Positions 28,065 to 40,172 are shown, numbered from the stretch's first letter. The stretch is 64,000 nt of DNA from Jiella avicenniae (GCF_021390325.1 NZ_JAJUWU010000015.1:62001-126000), one strand, 5' to 3'. A program made the numbers and translations. The notes: generated from the letters alone by a model not told the origin.

Positions 28065-28279
28065 CGACGGGCTCGGCGCGCGGTCACGCCGCACCGGCTC
28101 CGCCGGCGCGGAGAAACGAAGGCGATGGGAGATGCTGCGTTCGGTGCGCGAGTGGCACAGCCGACAAGGCGCCGGCGCGGTCGTGCGATCGAGCGCGAAG
28201 GCCGGCCCGTCGGCGCGGACGAAGCCGGTGAGGGCGAGGTTGCCGAACCGCGCGGCCGAGCCGGGCGGGTGACCTCGTG

Positions 28280-28879
28280 TCAGGCCGGACGGGGCCCGAG
28301 TTCGGCGAAGGCCGGAAAGCGGTCCGGAAAGGCCGCGAGCCAGGTCGCCAGGGCGGGGCGTTCGGCTTCGAGCTTGCCCTTGAAGCGGAAGGACATCCAT
28401 CCGAGCAGGCCGGCGACCGCGAAATCCGCCGTCGTCAAGCGCTCGGGCAGGTCGGCCAGGAGGGTTTCGAGCGCCGCAAGACCGCGATCGGCCTTGCGCA
28501 TCTGCAGATCGACCCAAGGTTTGTGACGCCTGTCTTCAGGCCGGTAGCGCTCCTCGTAGACGGTGAGGATCAGCGCATCGCCGATGCCGTCGGCGGTCGC
28601 CTCGATCAGCTTCACCTTGGTCCAAGCGTCGAGGGTCGCGGGCAGGAGCTGACCGCCGGTCGCCTTGTCGAAATAGTCGCAGATCGCCCGCGAATCGTAG
28701 AGGGTGGTGCCGTCGTCGAGGACGAGGGCGGGAATCTTGCCGAGCGGATTGGCGGCGATCAGATCGGCGGGCTCGGCCGTCGTGTCCACGGCGATGCTCT
28801 CGATCTCGAGGTCGCAGTGGCTGGCCGCCATGCGCACCTTGGCCGCGAAAGGGGAAGAGGAGGAATAATAGACGCGCAT
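28280..28879 (-). CDS. glutathione S-transferase family protein
   Basis: 199 residues from the ATG at 28879 (MRVYYSSSSPFAAKVRMAA). Thioredoxin-like N-terminal domain with SSSPFAAKVR at the position of the catalytic Ser/Cys, then NPLGKIPALVLDDGTTLYDSRAICDYFD, including the cis-Pro and the ES/DS glutathione-binding motif. An all-helical C-terminal domain follows (TTADFAVAGLLGWMSFR). Substrate unknown. It is preceded on the same strand by the gene for an exported protein, 22 bases upstream. Confidence 0.92.
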   Translation of the reverse strand: MRVYYSSSSPFAAKVRMAASHCDLEIESIAVDTTAEPADLIAANPLGKIPALVLDDGTTLYDSRAICDYFDKATGGQLLPATLDAWTKVKLIEATADGIGDALILTVYEERYRPEDRRHKPWVDLQMRKADRGLAALETLLADLPERLTTADFAVAGLLGWMSFRFKGKLEAERPALATWLAAFPDRFPAFAELGPRPA

Positions 28880-28901
28880 CGGCTGCAATCCGGATCGTGG
28901 T

Positions 28902-29447
28902 TCAGTATTTCGAGACGAAGCCCGGATAGTCGGCGACCGCGGCGTCCGGCGGATAGCGGCGAAGCGACTGGCAGTTGGCGCCGTAGACGTGCCACTCGTC
29001 GAGACCGAGCACGCAGCCCTCCGCCTTCCAGCCGCGAACCGGCGAGAACAGGCCGAGATAGTCGCCGGCGGCGGCAAAGCCCATCGGATATTCGACGACG
29101 TAATAGACCGTGCGCCACCTGTTGTCCGAAATCAGGGCCTTCGCCTGACAGTAGCGCCGCTCGATCGGATTGGCATCCGGATAGGGATCGCTCTTGACCT
29201 GCGGCTGGTAGGCCTTCTCGAACATCCCTTGGAACTCGAGGATTTCCAGCTTGGCTTCGAGCATGCGCGGCGCGCCGTATTCGAACTGATCCTCGACTTC
29301 GCCGAGGACCGCGGCGTCGTCGCAGGCCGGAACGTTCGAGACGACCGCTTCGCTCCGATAGGTGGACATCACGTCCGCGGCGACGGCGGGAGAGGACGCG
29401 GCGGACAGAGCGCCGAGTGTCAGGACGAAGGCCGAAAGCCGGTTCAT
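28902..29447 (-). CDS. exported protein of unknown function
   Basis: 181 residues from the ATG at 29447 (MNRLSAFVLTLGALSAASS), which gives a clear signal peptide cleaved near AVAADV. The mature protein has a conserved-looking pair of cysteines (ACDDAAVLGEVEDQFEY; RRYCQAKALI) plus two more (EGCVLGL, ANCQSL), and an aromatic middle (RTVYYVVEYPMGFAAAGDY). I do not recognise the family with certainty; similar small exported proteins are found in Hyphomicrobiales. The context with a GST-like gene gives little hint. Function unknown. Confidence 0.75.
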   Translation of the reverse strand: MNRLSAFVLTLGALSAASSPAVAADVMSTYRSEAVVSNVPACDDAAVLGEVEDQFEYGAPRMLEAKLEILEFQGMFEKAYQPQVKSDPYPDANPIERRYCQAKALISDNRWRTVYYVVEYPMGFAAAGDYLGLFSPVRGWKAEGCVLGLDEWHVYGANCQSLRRYPPDAAVADYPGFVSKY

Positions 29448-29518
29448 GGTGGCAAAACTCCTGCACAACCAGATCACTTTGGCCACGAGGCTTAGCACCA
29501 TTTGCCGCTCTTTGCGTG

Positions 29519-30364
29519 TCACGACGGCCGGGGAGGGCAATCTTTGACCGAATATGTTGCCTTGCTGCCGCGCTCCAGCACCGGAGCGAGCAGGTCGAAC
29601 AGCGTCTCGGCCTCCGCGGCGAAGACGAAAGGCGGATTGATCACGGCAAGACCCGTGCCGACGAAACGCTCCTCCCGGGCGGGCGACTCGCGGCAGAATT
29701 CGGCAAAGACGATCTCGGCCGGAGCGACGGCCGCGAGGGCTTCCTTGAGCCTTTCCACCATCGCCGGCTTCTTGATCGGATACCAGACGGCGTAGACGCC
29801 GCCACGCCAGCGCGCCAACGCCTTCTGCAGAGCCGCCGCGATGTCCTCGACCTCGCTGACCTTTTCGAAGGGCGGGTCGACGAGCACGATTCCGCGCTTT
29901 TCCTTCGGCGGCACGTGGGCGCCGAGCGCCAGCCAGCCGTCGAGGGCGATCGCCTTCACAGCGGTGTCGCCGGCAAACAGCGATCGAAGCTTCGGGCCGT
30001 CCTGCGGGTGCAATTCATAGGCCGACAGCCGGTCCTGCGGGCGTAAAAGCCGCCGGGCGATCAGGGGCGACCCGGGATAGCGGCGCATTGCGAAATCCGG
30101 CGCCACGATCGACCAGTAGTCGGCCAGAAGCGGGTGTGCGCGGATTGCGGGATCGGCGTCGGCCAGGGCGGCGATCCCGGATTCATGCTCCAGCGTCCGC
30201 GCCGCCTCGTCGCCGTCGAGATCGTAGAGCCCCGGCCCGGCATGGGTGTCGTAGATCCGGATCGCCCCGTCCTTGCGCTGCAGATAGCGCACCAGCCGGC
30301 AGAACAGCGCATGCTTGACGACGTCGGCAAAATTGCCGGCATGGAAGGCGTGTCGATAGTTCAA
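29519..30364 (-). CDS. rlmJ: 23S rRNA (adenine-2030-N6)-methyltransferase
   Basis: 281 residues. RlmJ methylates A2030 of 23S rRNA with SAM. It opens with the family's diagnostic MNYRHAFHAGNFADVVKHALF, and has IRIYDTHAGPGLYDL as the SAM-binding site, the catalytic GIVLVDPPFEKVSE (D-P-P-F) and VYAVWYPIK. The length matches the E. coli enzyme (280). It is divergent from the reductase gene, with 186 bp between them. Confidence 0.96.
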   Translation of the reverse strand: MNYRHAFHAGNFADVVKHALFCRLVRYLQRKDGAIRIYDTHAGPGLYDLDGDEAARTLEHESGIAALADADPAIRAHPLLADYWSIVAPDFAMRRYPGSPLIARRLLRPQDRLSAYELHPQDGPKLRSLFAGDTAVKAIALDGWLALGAHVPPKEKRGIVLVDPPFEKVSEVEDIAAALQKALARWRGGVYAVWYPIKKPAMVERLKEALAAVAPAEIVFAEFCRESPAREERFVGTGLAVINPPFVFAAEAETLFDLLAPVLERGSKATYSVKDCPPRPS

Positions 30365-30550
30365 GGTTCAGATCCGCTCGATCCGCTTCGACCCTTCGTC
30401 GCCCGACCGTCCGTGCCACGCGAACACAACGTTCATCGCGCTTCTCGTTCTGTTGCGACGCACCAAATGGAGGGCGAACGACCGATCGCACACCCTCGTG
30501 CGATCTCCCTTTCCAGCTCGCGACGAGCCCAGCGAAGGACTTCCGCTATC

Positions 30551-31663
30551 ATGAAATACGACCGTCTCCTACAGCCTTACGATCTCGGACCGATAGGCCT
30601 GAAGAACCGTGTCGTCATGGCGCCGCTCACCCGCAGCCGCGCGACCAGCGACGGTGTGCCGAAGGACATGCATGTCGACTATTATCGCCAGCGCGCGAGC
30701 GCCGGACTGATCATCACGGAGGCCACCAACATCTCGCCCGAAGGCCGCGGCTATGCCTGGACCCCGGGCATCTTCAACGACGAGCAGGTCGCCGCCTGGA
30801 AGACGGTGACCGACGCCGTGCATGAAGAAGGCGGCAAGATCGTGCTGCAGCTCTGGCATGTTGGCCGCGTCTCCCATCCCGACCTGCAGCCGGGTGGCGC
30901 TCTGCCCGTCGCCCCCTCGGCCATCGCACCGAAGATGCAGGCTTTCACCGAAAGCGGAATGAAGGACGCGGTGACGCCGCGAGCGCTCGAAGCGAGCGAA
31001 TTGCCACGCGTCGTCGAGGACTTCGTCAAGGCGACGGAGAATTCCAAGGCGGCCGGCTTCGACGGCGTCGAGATCCACTCGGCCAACGGCTATCTGCTCG
31101 ACCAGTTCCTGCGCGACGGCGCCAACCGGCGCGACGACGACTATGGCGGCTCGATCGAGAACCGGCTGCGCTTCCCGCTGATGGTCGTCGACGCGGTGAC
31201 GGAGGTCTTCGGACCGGAGCGCACCGGCATCCGCATCTCGCCGGTCTCGCCCGCCAACGATTTGAAGGATTCCGATCCCGAAGCGGTGTTCACCGCCTAT
31301 GTGAAGGCGCTTTCGGCGCGCCGCCTCGCCTATCTCCACGTGATCGAAGGCGCCACCCGCGGCGACCGCGACCCGCATGCCTTCAAGGCCTGGTCGCTGC
31401 GCCGGCATTTCGACGGCACCTACATGGGCAACAACAACTACACGCCGGAGCTTGCCGAAGAGCGCCTGGAGAAGGGGGAAATCGACCTCGCCTGCTTCGG
31501 CCGGCCGTTCATCTCCAATCCCGATCTGGTCGAGCGCATCCGCCTCGGCGCGCCGCTCGCCGGCTGGAACGAGAAGACCTTCTACGGCGGCGACGAGACC
31601 GGCTACACCGATTACCCGGCGCTGACGGACGAGGAAAAGCAGCGGTACGCCAGCGCTGGCTGA
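30551..31663 (+). CDS. nemA: Old Yellow Enzyme family alkene reductase (NemA-like)
   Basis: 370 residues from the ATG at 30551 (MKYDRLLQPYDLGPIGLKNRVVMAPLTRSRA). The family is FMN-dependent and reduces activated C=C bonds and nitro compounds with NAD(P)H. Visible features: TRSRA near the flavin, QLWHVGRVSHP, the catalytic region EIHSANGYLLDQFLRDGANRRDDDYGGSIENR, and the C-terminal CFGRPFISNPDLVERI. The substrate is not known. The frame extends upstream without a good ribosome site, so the shorter start is preferred. Confidence 0.94.
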   Translation: MKYDRLLQPYDLGPIGLKNRVVMAPLTRSRATSDGVPKDMHVDYYRQRASAGLIITEATNISPEGRGYAWTPGIFNDEQVAAWKTVTDAVHEEGGKIVLQLWHVGRVSHPDLQPGGALPVAPSAIAPKMQAFTESGMKDAVTPRALEASELPRVVEDFVKATENSKAAGFDGVEIHSANGYLLDQFLRDGANRRDDDYGGSIENRLRFPLMVVDAVTEVFGPERTGIRISPVSPANDLKDSDPEAVFTAYVKALSARRLAYLHVIEGATRGDRDPHAFKAWSLRRHFDGTYMGNNNYTPELAEERLEKGEIDLACFGRPFISNPDLVERIRLGAPLAGWNEKTFYGGDETGYTDYPALTDEEKQRYASAG

Positions 31664-31700
31664 TTGAGAAGCGGCCCTTCCAAACTGCGGACTGTAACGG

Positions 31701-31741
31701 ACCCATAACGCATTGCGTTATGGGTCCCGATGCGTCATGCT
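31701..31741 (+). promoter_or_regulatory. higBA promoter with palindromic operator
   Basis: ACCCATAACGCA at 31701-31712 pairs perfectly with 31714-31725 around a single central T. TTGCGT (31713-31718) and CATGCT (31736-31741), 17 bases apart, form a plausible promoter whose -35 box lies inside the palindrome. This fits autorepression by the HigA antitoxin. The predicted transcript would start almost at the higB ATG (31748), suggesting a leaderless message; no ribosome site is visible there. Confidence 0.65.
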
Positions 31742-31747
31742 AGACCA

Positions 31748-32032
31748 ATGATCCGGAGCTTTGCCGATTCCGAAACGCAACTGGTCTGGGCAGGCAGGCG
31801 AAGCCGCAAGCTTCCGCCAGACATACAGTCGGTGGCCCTGCGCAAGCTGCGTATGATCAATCAAGCACAGTCTCTGCACGATCTGCGGGTGCCTCCGGGG
31901 AACCATTTGGAAGCGCTCAAAGGCCGTCGAAAGGGCCAGCACAGTATCCGGGTTAATCAGCAGTGGCGGATCTGCTTTAATTGGGAGGATGGAGGACCGA
32001 GTAATGTCGGAATTGTCGACTATCATGACTGA
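31748..32032 (+). CDS. higB: HigB-type RelE-family toxin
   Basis: 94 residues from the ATG at 31748 (MIRSFADSETQLVWAGR). RelE-superfamily ribosome-dependent mRNA interferase. Typical HigB pattern: FADSETQLVW, RKLRMINQAQSLHDLRVPPGNHLEALKGRRKGQHSIRVNQQWRICFNW, and the C-terminal GIVDYHD with its conserved YH. An in-frame ATG six codons earlier is possible, but it would overlap the predicted promoter. It overlaps higA by 29 bases, in the toxin-first order usual for higBA. Confidence 0.93.
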   Translation: MIRSFADSETQLVWAGRRSRKLPPDIQSVALRKLRMINQAQSLHDLRVPPGNHLEALKGRRKGQHSIRVNQQWRICFNWEDGGPSNVGIVDYHD

Positions 32033-32318
32033 ACTTCTGCCGAACCCGCACCCCGGGGAGATCCTGCTGGAAGAATTTTTGCGGCCGATGGGCGTCAGTC
32101 AGAATGCCTTGGCGCGCGCGGTGCACGTCCCGCCGCGGCGGATCAACGAGATCGTCTTGGGCAAGCGATCGATGAGCGCAGACACCGACTTACGTCTTGC
32201 GAAGTACTTCGGCATGTCCGAAGGGTTCTTCCTCGGTCTGCAGGCGGACTACGACCTGATGGAACGCCGGCGAGAGATCGAGGCTGATCTCGAGTCGATC
32301 GAGCCCCGGGCGGCCTGA
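32004..32318 (+). CDS. higA: HigA-type antitoxin
   Basis: 104 residues from the ATG at 32004, selected because GGAGGA sits seven bases before it; an internal ATG at 32025 lacks a ribosome site. XRE-type helix-turn-helix: HPGEILLEEFLRPMGVSQNALARAVHVPPRRINEIVLGKRSMSADTDLRLAKYFGMSEGFFLGLQ is the standard HigA sequence. It neutralises HigB and should bind the palindrome upstream of higB. The C-terminal helical tail is acidic. Confidence 0.95.
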   Translation: MSELSTIMTELLPNPHPGEILLEEFLRPMGVSQNALARAVHVPPRRINEIVLGKRSMSADTDLRLAKYFGMSEGFFLGLQADYDLMERRREIEADLESIEPRAA

Positions 32319-32382
32319 CCGACAAGAGGCGCCGCATCTTACGCCACGTGGGCCGCTGACACCGACAGGCTCCCGCGCCCCC

Positions 32383-33927
32383 TCACAAGGCCAGCGCTGC
32401 CCGCTCTTCCGTGTCCTCGCTGCCCGGCCTTGCCGTCTCCGCCGCCTCTCCGAAGACGTGGCCGACGCCGATGAGGATCGGCCGGTCGAGGCCGATGGCG
32501 GCGACGATGTCTGCGAGATCGGCGAGGCGTCCCGCCGCGCGGGTCTCGTCCTCGCGCGACAGGTTGGCGGCGACGCCGACCGGCGTTTGCGGCGAAAGGC
32601 CGTCGGCGATGAGGCGCGCGGCGATCCGGCCGGCCATGCGGCCGCCCATGTAGAAGATCGTCGTCGCATTGGGCTTGGCGAGCGCCGGCCAGTCGACGTC
32701 CTCCGGCAGGCCGCCTTTCTTCGAATGACCGGTGACGAAGCGCAGCTCCTGGGCATGGTCGCGATGGGTGAGCGAGACGTTGAAGCTCGCCGCCAGCGCC
32801 GAGGCGGCGGTGATGCCCGGCACGATCGAGACGGGAATGCCCTCGGCCTTCAGCTCCTTCAACTCCTCGCCGGCCCGGCCGAACACCGAGACGTCGCCCG
32901 ACTTCAGTCGCACCACCGACTTGCCGGCCTTGGCGAACTGCACCATCAGCGCGTTGATGTCCTCCTGCCGGCAGCTCTCGCGGCTTGCCCGCTTGCCAAC
33001 CAGCATGCGCTTGGCCTCGCGGCGGGCGAGTTCGAGGACCCCGTCGGAGACGAGATCGTCGAACAGGATGACGTCGGCCGCCTGTAGCGCGCGCACGGCC
33101 TTCAGCGTCAGAAGCTCGGCCTCACCGGGGCCGGCCCCGACCAGCGTGACCTTGCCGACCTTCGGCCCGGAGGCGCCCTCGGGCGCCGCGGCGATGGCCT
33201 CGATCAACCGGCCGGCCTCGGCCTCGTCGCCGGCTTCCGGCGCGCGGGTCAGGAAGGCCTTGTCGGTGAAGCGTTCCCAGAAGGCCCGGCGTTCGAGACC
33301 GGGGGCGAGCCGATCCATCGTGGCGTCGCGCAGCTTGGCGGCAAGTCCCGCCCAGCCGGACAGGGCAGGGGGCAGCAGGGTCTCGATCCGGCGGCGGATG
33401 GCCTGGCCGAGGATCGGCGCCGCGCCGAAGGTCGAGATGCCGACGACGACCGGCGAGCGGTTGACGATCGAGCCGAAGGCGAAGTCGCAAAAGGCCGGCT
33501 TGTCGACGACGTTGACGGGGATCGAGGCGGCCCGCGCCGCGCAGGCGAAGGCCTGGCCCTCGGCCTCCTCCTCGGTGTCGAGGATGGCGAGGGCGAAACG
33601 CTCCGCGCGCAGGGTGAAGACGTCCAGCGCCCAGGGGCGGTGGTGATGCCGGATGCGCCCGGATTGCGGCTCGTCCCCGGTGCCGATTTCGGCGAGCAGC
33701 CCCGCCATCTCCGCGTCGAGGTCTTCGGCCGGGGCATAGAGTTCCACGCGGGCGCCGGAGGCCGCCAGCACTTCCGCCTTCCAGGCGGCCGCCGCGGAAC
33801 CGCCCGCCATCAGGACGCTGCGTCCCTTCAGCGAGAAGAACACCGGCAGCGTCGCCAGCGCGCCCATGCGCTTGGGGCGGGCAGGCGTCGGGTCCTTTCT
33901 CGGGGGCGCGATCGGCGTCAGAGACAT
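32383..33927 (-). CDS. cysG: siroheme synthase CysG
   Basis: 514 residues from the ATG at 33927 (MSLTPIAPP); an ATG four codons upstream is an alternative. The protein converts uroporphyrinogen III to siroheme, the cofactor of sulfite and nitrite reductases. N-terminal precorrin-2 dehydrogenase/ferrochelatase half (about 20-230): the dinucleotide loop is [22 protein letters not shown], and [40 protein letters not shown] is well conserved. C-terminal SUMT half (about 255-495): [54 protein letters not shown]. No cysI or cysH lies next to it, although they often do in rhizobia. It is divergent from rppH. Confidence 0.95.
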   Translation of the reverse strand: MSLTPIAPPRKDPTPARPKRMGALATLPVFFSLKGRSVLMAGGSAAAAWKAEVLAASGARVELYAPAEDLDAEMAGLLAEIGTGDEPQSGRIRHHHRPWALDVFTLRAERFALAILDTEEEAEGQAFACAARAASIPVNVVDKPAFCDFAFGSIVNRSPVVVGISTFGAAPILGQAIRRRIETLLPPALSGWAGLAAKLRDATMDRLAPGLERRAFWERFTDKAFLTRAPEAGDEAEAGRLIEAIAAAPEGASGPKVGKVTLVGAGPGEAELLTLKAVRALQAADVILFDDLVSDGVLELARREAKRMLVGKRASRESCRQEDINALMVQFAKAGKSVVRLKSGDVSVFGRAGEELKELKAEGIPVSIVPGITAASALAASFNVSLTHRDHAQELRFVTGHSKKGGLPEDVDWPALAKPNATTIFYMGGRMAGRIAARLIADGLSPQTPVGVAANLSREDETRAAGRLADLADIVAAIGLDRPILIGVGHVFGEAAETARPGSEDTEERAALAL

Positions 33928-33992
33928 GGCGGGTTCCATCTTCCTCGATGCCGACGAAGATAGGTCGGCGGCGTCGGTGTTGGCGAGGGTGC

Positions 33993-34021
33993 ATTTTTCG
34001 CAATTGCGAAGGAAATGGCAA
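33993..34021 (-). promoter_or_regulatory. cysG promoter region with 14-bp palindrome
   Basis: TTCGCAATTGCGAA (33997-34010) is a perfect 14-bp palindrome. On the minus strand TTGCCA (34016-34021) and AAAAAT (33993-33998) are 17 bases apart, so the palindrome occupies the spacer of a weak promoter about 65 bases before cysG. This is the position expected of a repressor operator; the regulator is unknown. Confidence 0.5.
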
Positions 34022-34153
34022 GTTCATGCTCGCGATCGCCCCGGCTCCTTCCCGGGCGGTCCGCCTTCCGCCCTTGCGCCGCGGGACCGCCCGGCGATAG
34101 AGGTCGGCAATCTTTCAGGCCGCAACCATCGAGGCCGAGACGGGAGCCCGCTC

Positions 34154-34666
34154 ATGCCGAACGTCGATCCGCAAACGCTGCCCTATCGCCCCTGCGTCGG
34201 CATCATGGTGCTCAACGTGTCGGGATTGGCATGGGCCGGGCGCCGGCTGGTCGAGGACGAGGGGGAGATGACCGGGGCCGAGAAGCTCTGGCAGATGCCG
34301 CAAGGCGGCATCGACGCGGGCGAGGACGCGCTGGAGGCGGCGCGGCGCGAACTCTACGAGGAGACCGGCATGAAGACCGTCTCCTATCTCGCCGAGACCG
34401 ACGGCTGGATCACCTATGATCTGCCGGCCGACCTCGTCGGCGTCGCCTTCAAGGGCAAGTATCGCGGCCAGAAACAGCGCTGGTTCGCCTTCAGATTCGA
34501 AGGCGATGAATCAGAGATTGCGATCAACCCGCCGCCGGGCGGCCACGACGCCGAGTTCGATCGCTGGGGCTGGAAGACGATGGACGAACTGCTCGACGAG
34601 ATCGTGCCGTTCAAGCGGGAAGTTTACGAACGGGTCGTTGCAGCGTTCCGGCATCTCGGCCGATAA
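34154..34666 (+). CDS. rppH: RNA pyrophosphohydrolase
   Basis: 170 residues from the ATG at 34154 ([21 protein letters not shown]). RppH removes pyrophosphate from 5' triphosphate RNA ends and so starts mRNA decay; in alphaproteobacteria related enzymes also hydrolyse dinucleoside polyphosphates. The Nudix box [20 protein letters not shown] (continuing TG) is complete, preceded by KLWQMPQ and followed by [13 protein letters not shown] and [24 protein letters not shown], all typical of RppH. The frame is open further upstream, but the start chosen matches the family N-terminus. Confidence 0.94.
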   Translation: MPNVDPQTLPYRPCVGIMVLNVSGLAWAGRRLVEDEGEMTGAEKLWQMPQGGIDAGEDALEAARRELYEETGMKTVSYLAETDGWITYDLPADLVGVAFKGKYRGQKQRWFAFRFEGDESEIAINPPPGGHDAEFDRWGWKTMDELLDEIVPFKREVYERVVAAFRHLGR

Positions 34667-34730
34667 GCGGCCCCGCCCCGTCGCACCGGAGCGGAAGACG
34701 TCCCCACATGCGGCGACGGCGGCAACGCAA

Positions 34731-34758
34731 AAGCCCGGCGCGCTGTCCGCCCGGGCTT
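34731..34758 (-). terminator. intrinsic terminator of the atp operon
   Basis: AAGCCCGG (34731-34738) pairs with CCGGGCTT (34751-34758) around a 12-base loop that can pair further (CG/CG). On the minus strand the stem is followed by TTTTGC. It lies in the gap between convergent rppH and atpC and may act on both. Confidence 0.7.
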
Positions 34759-34800
34759 CGGTTGTCATGGATCGGGAATGGTCGGGCGCGGCGCCCGGCG

Positions 34801-35205
34801 TCAGCCCGCCAGGCCGGCGCGCGCTTCACGCAGCTGGTCGAGCGCGTGCTGAGCCTTGGCCTTGGCCTCCACGCCTTCCGCATCGGCGACGTCTTCCTCG
34901 GCATCCTTGATGCTCTGGTCGAGCGCGGCCATGTCGACCTCGTCGGCCGGCTCGGCATGCTCGGCCAGCAGCGTCAGGCCATTCTCGTTGACGTCGGCGA
35001 AGCCGCCGCGCACGAAGATGCGCTGCTCGGCCCCGCTCTCCGGCGTGACCAGCACGATGCCGGGCTTGATCGTCGTCATCACCGGAGCGTGTTTCGCCAT
35101 CACCGTGAAGAAGCCCTCGGAGCCCGGAACCGACACCGCCGTCACGGTCTCCGACATCAGGAGCTTTTCCGGGGAGACGAGTTCAAACTGGAAGCTGTCG
35201 GCCAT
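34801..35205 (-). CDS. atpC: ATP synthase F1 subunit epsilon
   Basis: 134 residues. The epsilon subunit sits on the central stalk and can inhibit ATP hydrolysis. The N-terminal beta sandwich is clear (FELVSPEKLLMSETVTAVSVPGSEGFFTVMAKHAPVMTTIKPG, RIFVRGGFADVNENGLTLLAEHAE), and the C-terminal two-helix arm follows (ALDQSIKDAEEDVADAEG). It overlaps the upstream small gene by 23 bases, so its translation is likely coupled to it. Last gene of atpHAGDC. Confidence 0.97.
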   Translation of the reverse strand: MADSFQFELVSPEKLLMSETVTAVSVPGSEGFFTVMAKHAPVMTTIKPGIVLVTPESGAEQRIFVRGGFADVNENGLTLLAEHAEPADEVDMAALDQSIKDAEEDVADAEGVEAKAKAQHALDQLREARAGLAG

Positions 35206-35394
35206 CTTGCGTCTCTTTCATGGCGGCATCGAAGTGGCGCGTCGCCGTCTCGAACTTGTCGCGGCAGCCGGGATTGCAGAAGCCGACGACCGCGCCGTTG
35301 TAAATCGTCAGAGAATCGCCCGCGATCGGCTTTCCCGACCACGGGCAGGTCTCGTTGATCGCGTCCTCCATGCGAAGGGCGCGATCGTCGCTCA

Positions 35395-35395
<1 letters not shown>
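35183..35395 (-). CDS. 70-residue Cys-containing (TRASH/YHS-like) protein inside the atp operon
   Basis: 70 residues. The pattern CPWSGKPIAGDSLTIYNG followed by VVGFCNPGCRDKFETA is that of a small treble-clef metal-binding fold of the TRASH/YHS kind; Cys17, Cys40 and Cys44 are the likely ligands, and only three Cys are present. Its ATG shares one base with the atpD stop codon (TGATG), and its own end overlaps atpC by 23 bases. It is therefore translated as part of the operon. No role in ATP synthase is established; metal handling or redox sensing is a guess. Confidence 0.8.
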
Positions 35396-37739
<2,344 letters not shown>

Positions 37740-37812
37740 GGTCTGGCGCAGTCTCCCGCTGGCGCGGCCTTGCCCGGATCGCCGGACAAGGCCTCATGCC
37801 TCGTTTTCCGGA

Positions 37813-39342
37813 TCAGGCGAAGGTCTTGGCGAAGGAATCGATCGCGGACTTCAACTTTCCGCGCAGATCGTCCGACAGCGCCTTTTCCTTGGCGATCTGA
37901 TCGAGCACGTCCTTGTGCTCGCTGCGCATCGCACCGAGAAGTCCCTGCTCGAACTCGCCGACCTGCGAGATCTTCAGCTTGTCGAGATAGCCCTGCGTGC
38001 CGGCGAAGATCACCACCACCTGCTCTTCGGTCTTCAGCGGCGAGAACTGCGGCTGCTTGAGCAGCTCCGTCAGGCGGGCGCCTCGGTTGAGCAGCCGCTG
38101 GGTCGCCGCGTCGAGGTCGGAGCCGAACTGCGCGAAGGCGGCCATCTCGCGATACTGGGCGAGCTCGCCCTTGATCGAGCCGGCAACCTGCTTCATCGCC
38201 TTGACCTGAGCGGCCGAGCCGACGCGCGAGACCGACAGGCCGACGTTCACCGCCGGACGGATGCCCTGGTAGAACAGGGTGGTCTCGAGGAAGATCTGGC
38301 CGTCGGTGATCGAGATCACGTTGGTCGGGATGTAGGCCGAGACGTCGCCCGCCTGGGTCTCGATGACCGGCAGCGCGGTGAGCGAGCCGGCCCCGTGGTC
38401 GTCGCCCATCTTGGCGGCGCGCTCGAGCAGGCGCGAATGCAGGTAGAAGACGTCGCCCGGATAGGCTTCGCGGCCCGGCGGACGGCGCAGGAGCAGCGAC
38501 ATCTGGCGATAGGACACGGCCTGCTTGGACAGATCGTCGTAGCCGATCACGGCATGCATGCCGTTGTCGCGGAAGTACTCGCCCATCGCGCAGCCGGTGA
38601 AGGGCGCGATGTACTGCATCGGCGCGGGATCGGAAGCGGTGGCGGCGATCACGATGGAATAGGCCATCGCACCGCGCTCTTCGAGCGTCCGGACGAACTG
38701 GGCGACGGTGGAGCGCTTCTGGCCGACGGCGACGTAGATGCAGAAGAGCTTGTCGTTCTCGCGGTTCTCGTCGTGCGCCGGCTTCTGGTTGAGGAAGGTG
38801 TCGAGCAGGATCGCGGTCTTGCCGGTCTGGCGGTCGCCGATGACCAGCTCGCGCTGGCCGCGGCCGATCGGGATCAGCGCGTCGATGGCCTTCAGGCCGG
38901 TCGACATCGGCTCGTGCACCGACTTGCGCGGGATGATGCCCGGCGCCTTGACGTCGACGCGGCGGCGGTCGGCGCCCTCGATCGGGCCCTTGCCGTCGAT
39001 CGGGTTGCCGAGACCGTCGACGACGCGGCCGAGCAGGCCCTTGCCGACCGGCACTTCCACGATCGCGCCGGTGCGCTTGACCGTGTCGCCTTCCTTGATC
39101 TCGCGGTCGGAGCCGAAGATCACGACGCCGACGTTGTCGGCTTCGAGGTTCAGCGCCATGCCCTGGATGCCGCCGGGGAATTCGACCATCTCGCCGGCCT
39201 GGCAGTTGTCGAGGCCGTAGACGCGGGCGATGCCGTCACCGACCGACAGAACCTGGCCGACTTCCGAGACTTCCGCCTCGTTGCCGAAGTTCTTGATCTG
39301 GTTCTTCAGAATCGCGGAAATTTCCGCGGCGCGGATGTCCAT
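37813..39342 (-). CDS. atpA: ATP synthase F1 subunit alpha
   Basis: 509 residues. Non-catalytic nucleotide-binding subunit of F1. It has the start [20 protein letters not shown], the P-loop [24 protein letters not shown] and the signature [14 protein letters not shown]. Its ATG shares one base with the atpH stop codon. Confidence 0.99.
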   Translation of the reverse strand: MDIRAAEISAILKNQIKNFGNEAEVSEVGQVLSVGDGIARVYGLDNCQAGEMVEFPGGIQGMALNLEADNVGVVIFGSDREIKEGDTVKRTGAIVEVPVGKGLLGRVVDGLGNPIDGKGPIEGADRRRVDVKAPGIIPRKSVHEPMSTGLKAIDALIPIGRGQRELVIGDRQTGKTAILLDTFLNQKPAHDENRENDKLFCIYVAVGQKRSTVAQFVRTLEERGAMAYSIVIAATASDPAPMQYIAPFTGCAMGEYFRDNGMHAVIGYDDLSKQAVSYRQMSLLLRRPPGREAYPGDVFYLHSRLLERAAKMGDDHGAGSLTALPVIETQAGDVSAYIPTNVISITDGQIFLETTLFYQGIRPAVNVGLSVSRVGSAAQVKAMKQVAGSIKGELAQYREMAAFAQFGSDLDAATQRLLNRGARLTELLKQPQFSPLKTEEQVVVIFAGTQGYLDKLKISQVGEFEQGLLGAMRSEHKDVLDQIAKEKALSDDLRGKLKSAIDSFAKTFA

Positions 39343-39902
39343 CAGCCGACCTCTTTCAGTGCAAGCTTGAGCGAATTGAGTTTGGAGCGGAGCGAGGTGT
39401 CGATCTGGCGCGAGCCGATCTTGACGATCAGCCCGCCGAGGATCCCGGGATCGACCGTCTCGCGCATCGTCACCGTCTTTCCGGCATAGGAGCCGAGCGC
39501 TTCGGCGAGGGCGCTGCGCTGTCCGTCGTCGAGCGGATGGGCGCTTGTCACCTCGGCCTCGACCTCGCCGCGATGCGTGGCGCAGAGCTCACGGAAGCGG
39601 CGGATCATGCCGGGAAGGACGAACAGACGCCGGTTGCCGGCCACCACCTTGAGGAAATTGCCGGTCAGCGCGCTCGGGCCGGTCTCGGCGACGATCGCCT
39701 CGATGGCACGAAGCTGCTCGTCCGACGAGAAGGCCGGGCTTTCCACCAGACGGCGGAAATCGGCGTTTTCCTGGATCAGGGCGTCGAAGGACTGAAGCTC
39801 GGATTCGACCGTCGCGAGCGCGTTCTCTTCGAGTGCGAGTTCGAACAGGGACTGGGCGTAGCGGTCTGCGACCCCCGAAACGGGAGAGGATGATTGTGCC
39901 AC
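39342..39902 (-). CDS. atpH: ATP synthase F1 subunit delta
   Basis: 186 residues. Peripheral stalk subunit linking F1 to the b/b' dimer. The N-terminal helical domain is typical ([36 protein letters not shown]), and the C-terminal part shows [19 protein letters not shown] and [33 protein letters not shown]. First gene of the atp operon. priA, often upstream in rhizobia, is not here; a DUF4345 gene lies 270 bp upstream on the same strand. Confidence 0.97.
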   Translation of the reverse strand: MAQSSSPVSGVADRYAQSLFELALEENALATVESELQSFDALIQENADFRRLVESPAFSSDEQLRAIEAIVAETGPSALTGNFLKVVAGNRRLFVLPGMIRRFRELCATHRGEVEAEVTSAHPLDDGQRSALAEALGSYAGKTVTMRETVDPGILGGLIVKIGSRQIDTSLRSKLNSLKLALKEVG

Positions 39903-40172
39903 GGACGACCGTTTCTCTTTCGCGTTTCCTCAACACCCGCTGCGCGTGACTTGCGATACGCTTTAAGGCGTTGAAACCGTTGGTTGGATGCTAGCGGACT
40001 GCCAACGTTGCGCCGGCCCTCCCCCTTGAGACAGGGTCCGTCTAGCATAGGGATTTCACCGCGACAACACGCTTGAGCAAGCTTCATCGCCGTGTTTTGC
40101 GAGTTATTCACGGGGCTTTCGGAGATACGGGTCCCCGGTCGGCGACAAGTTCCGCGCGCGCCGGAAGAGGCG

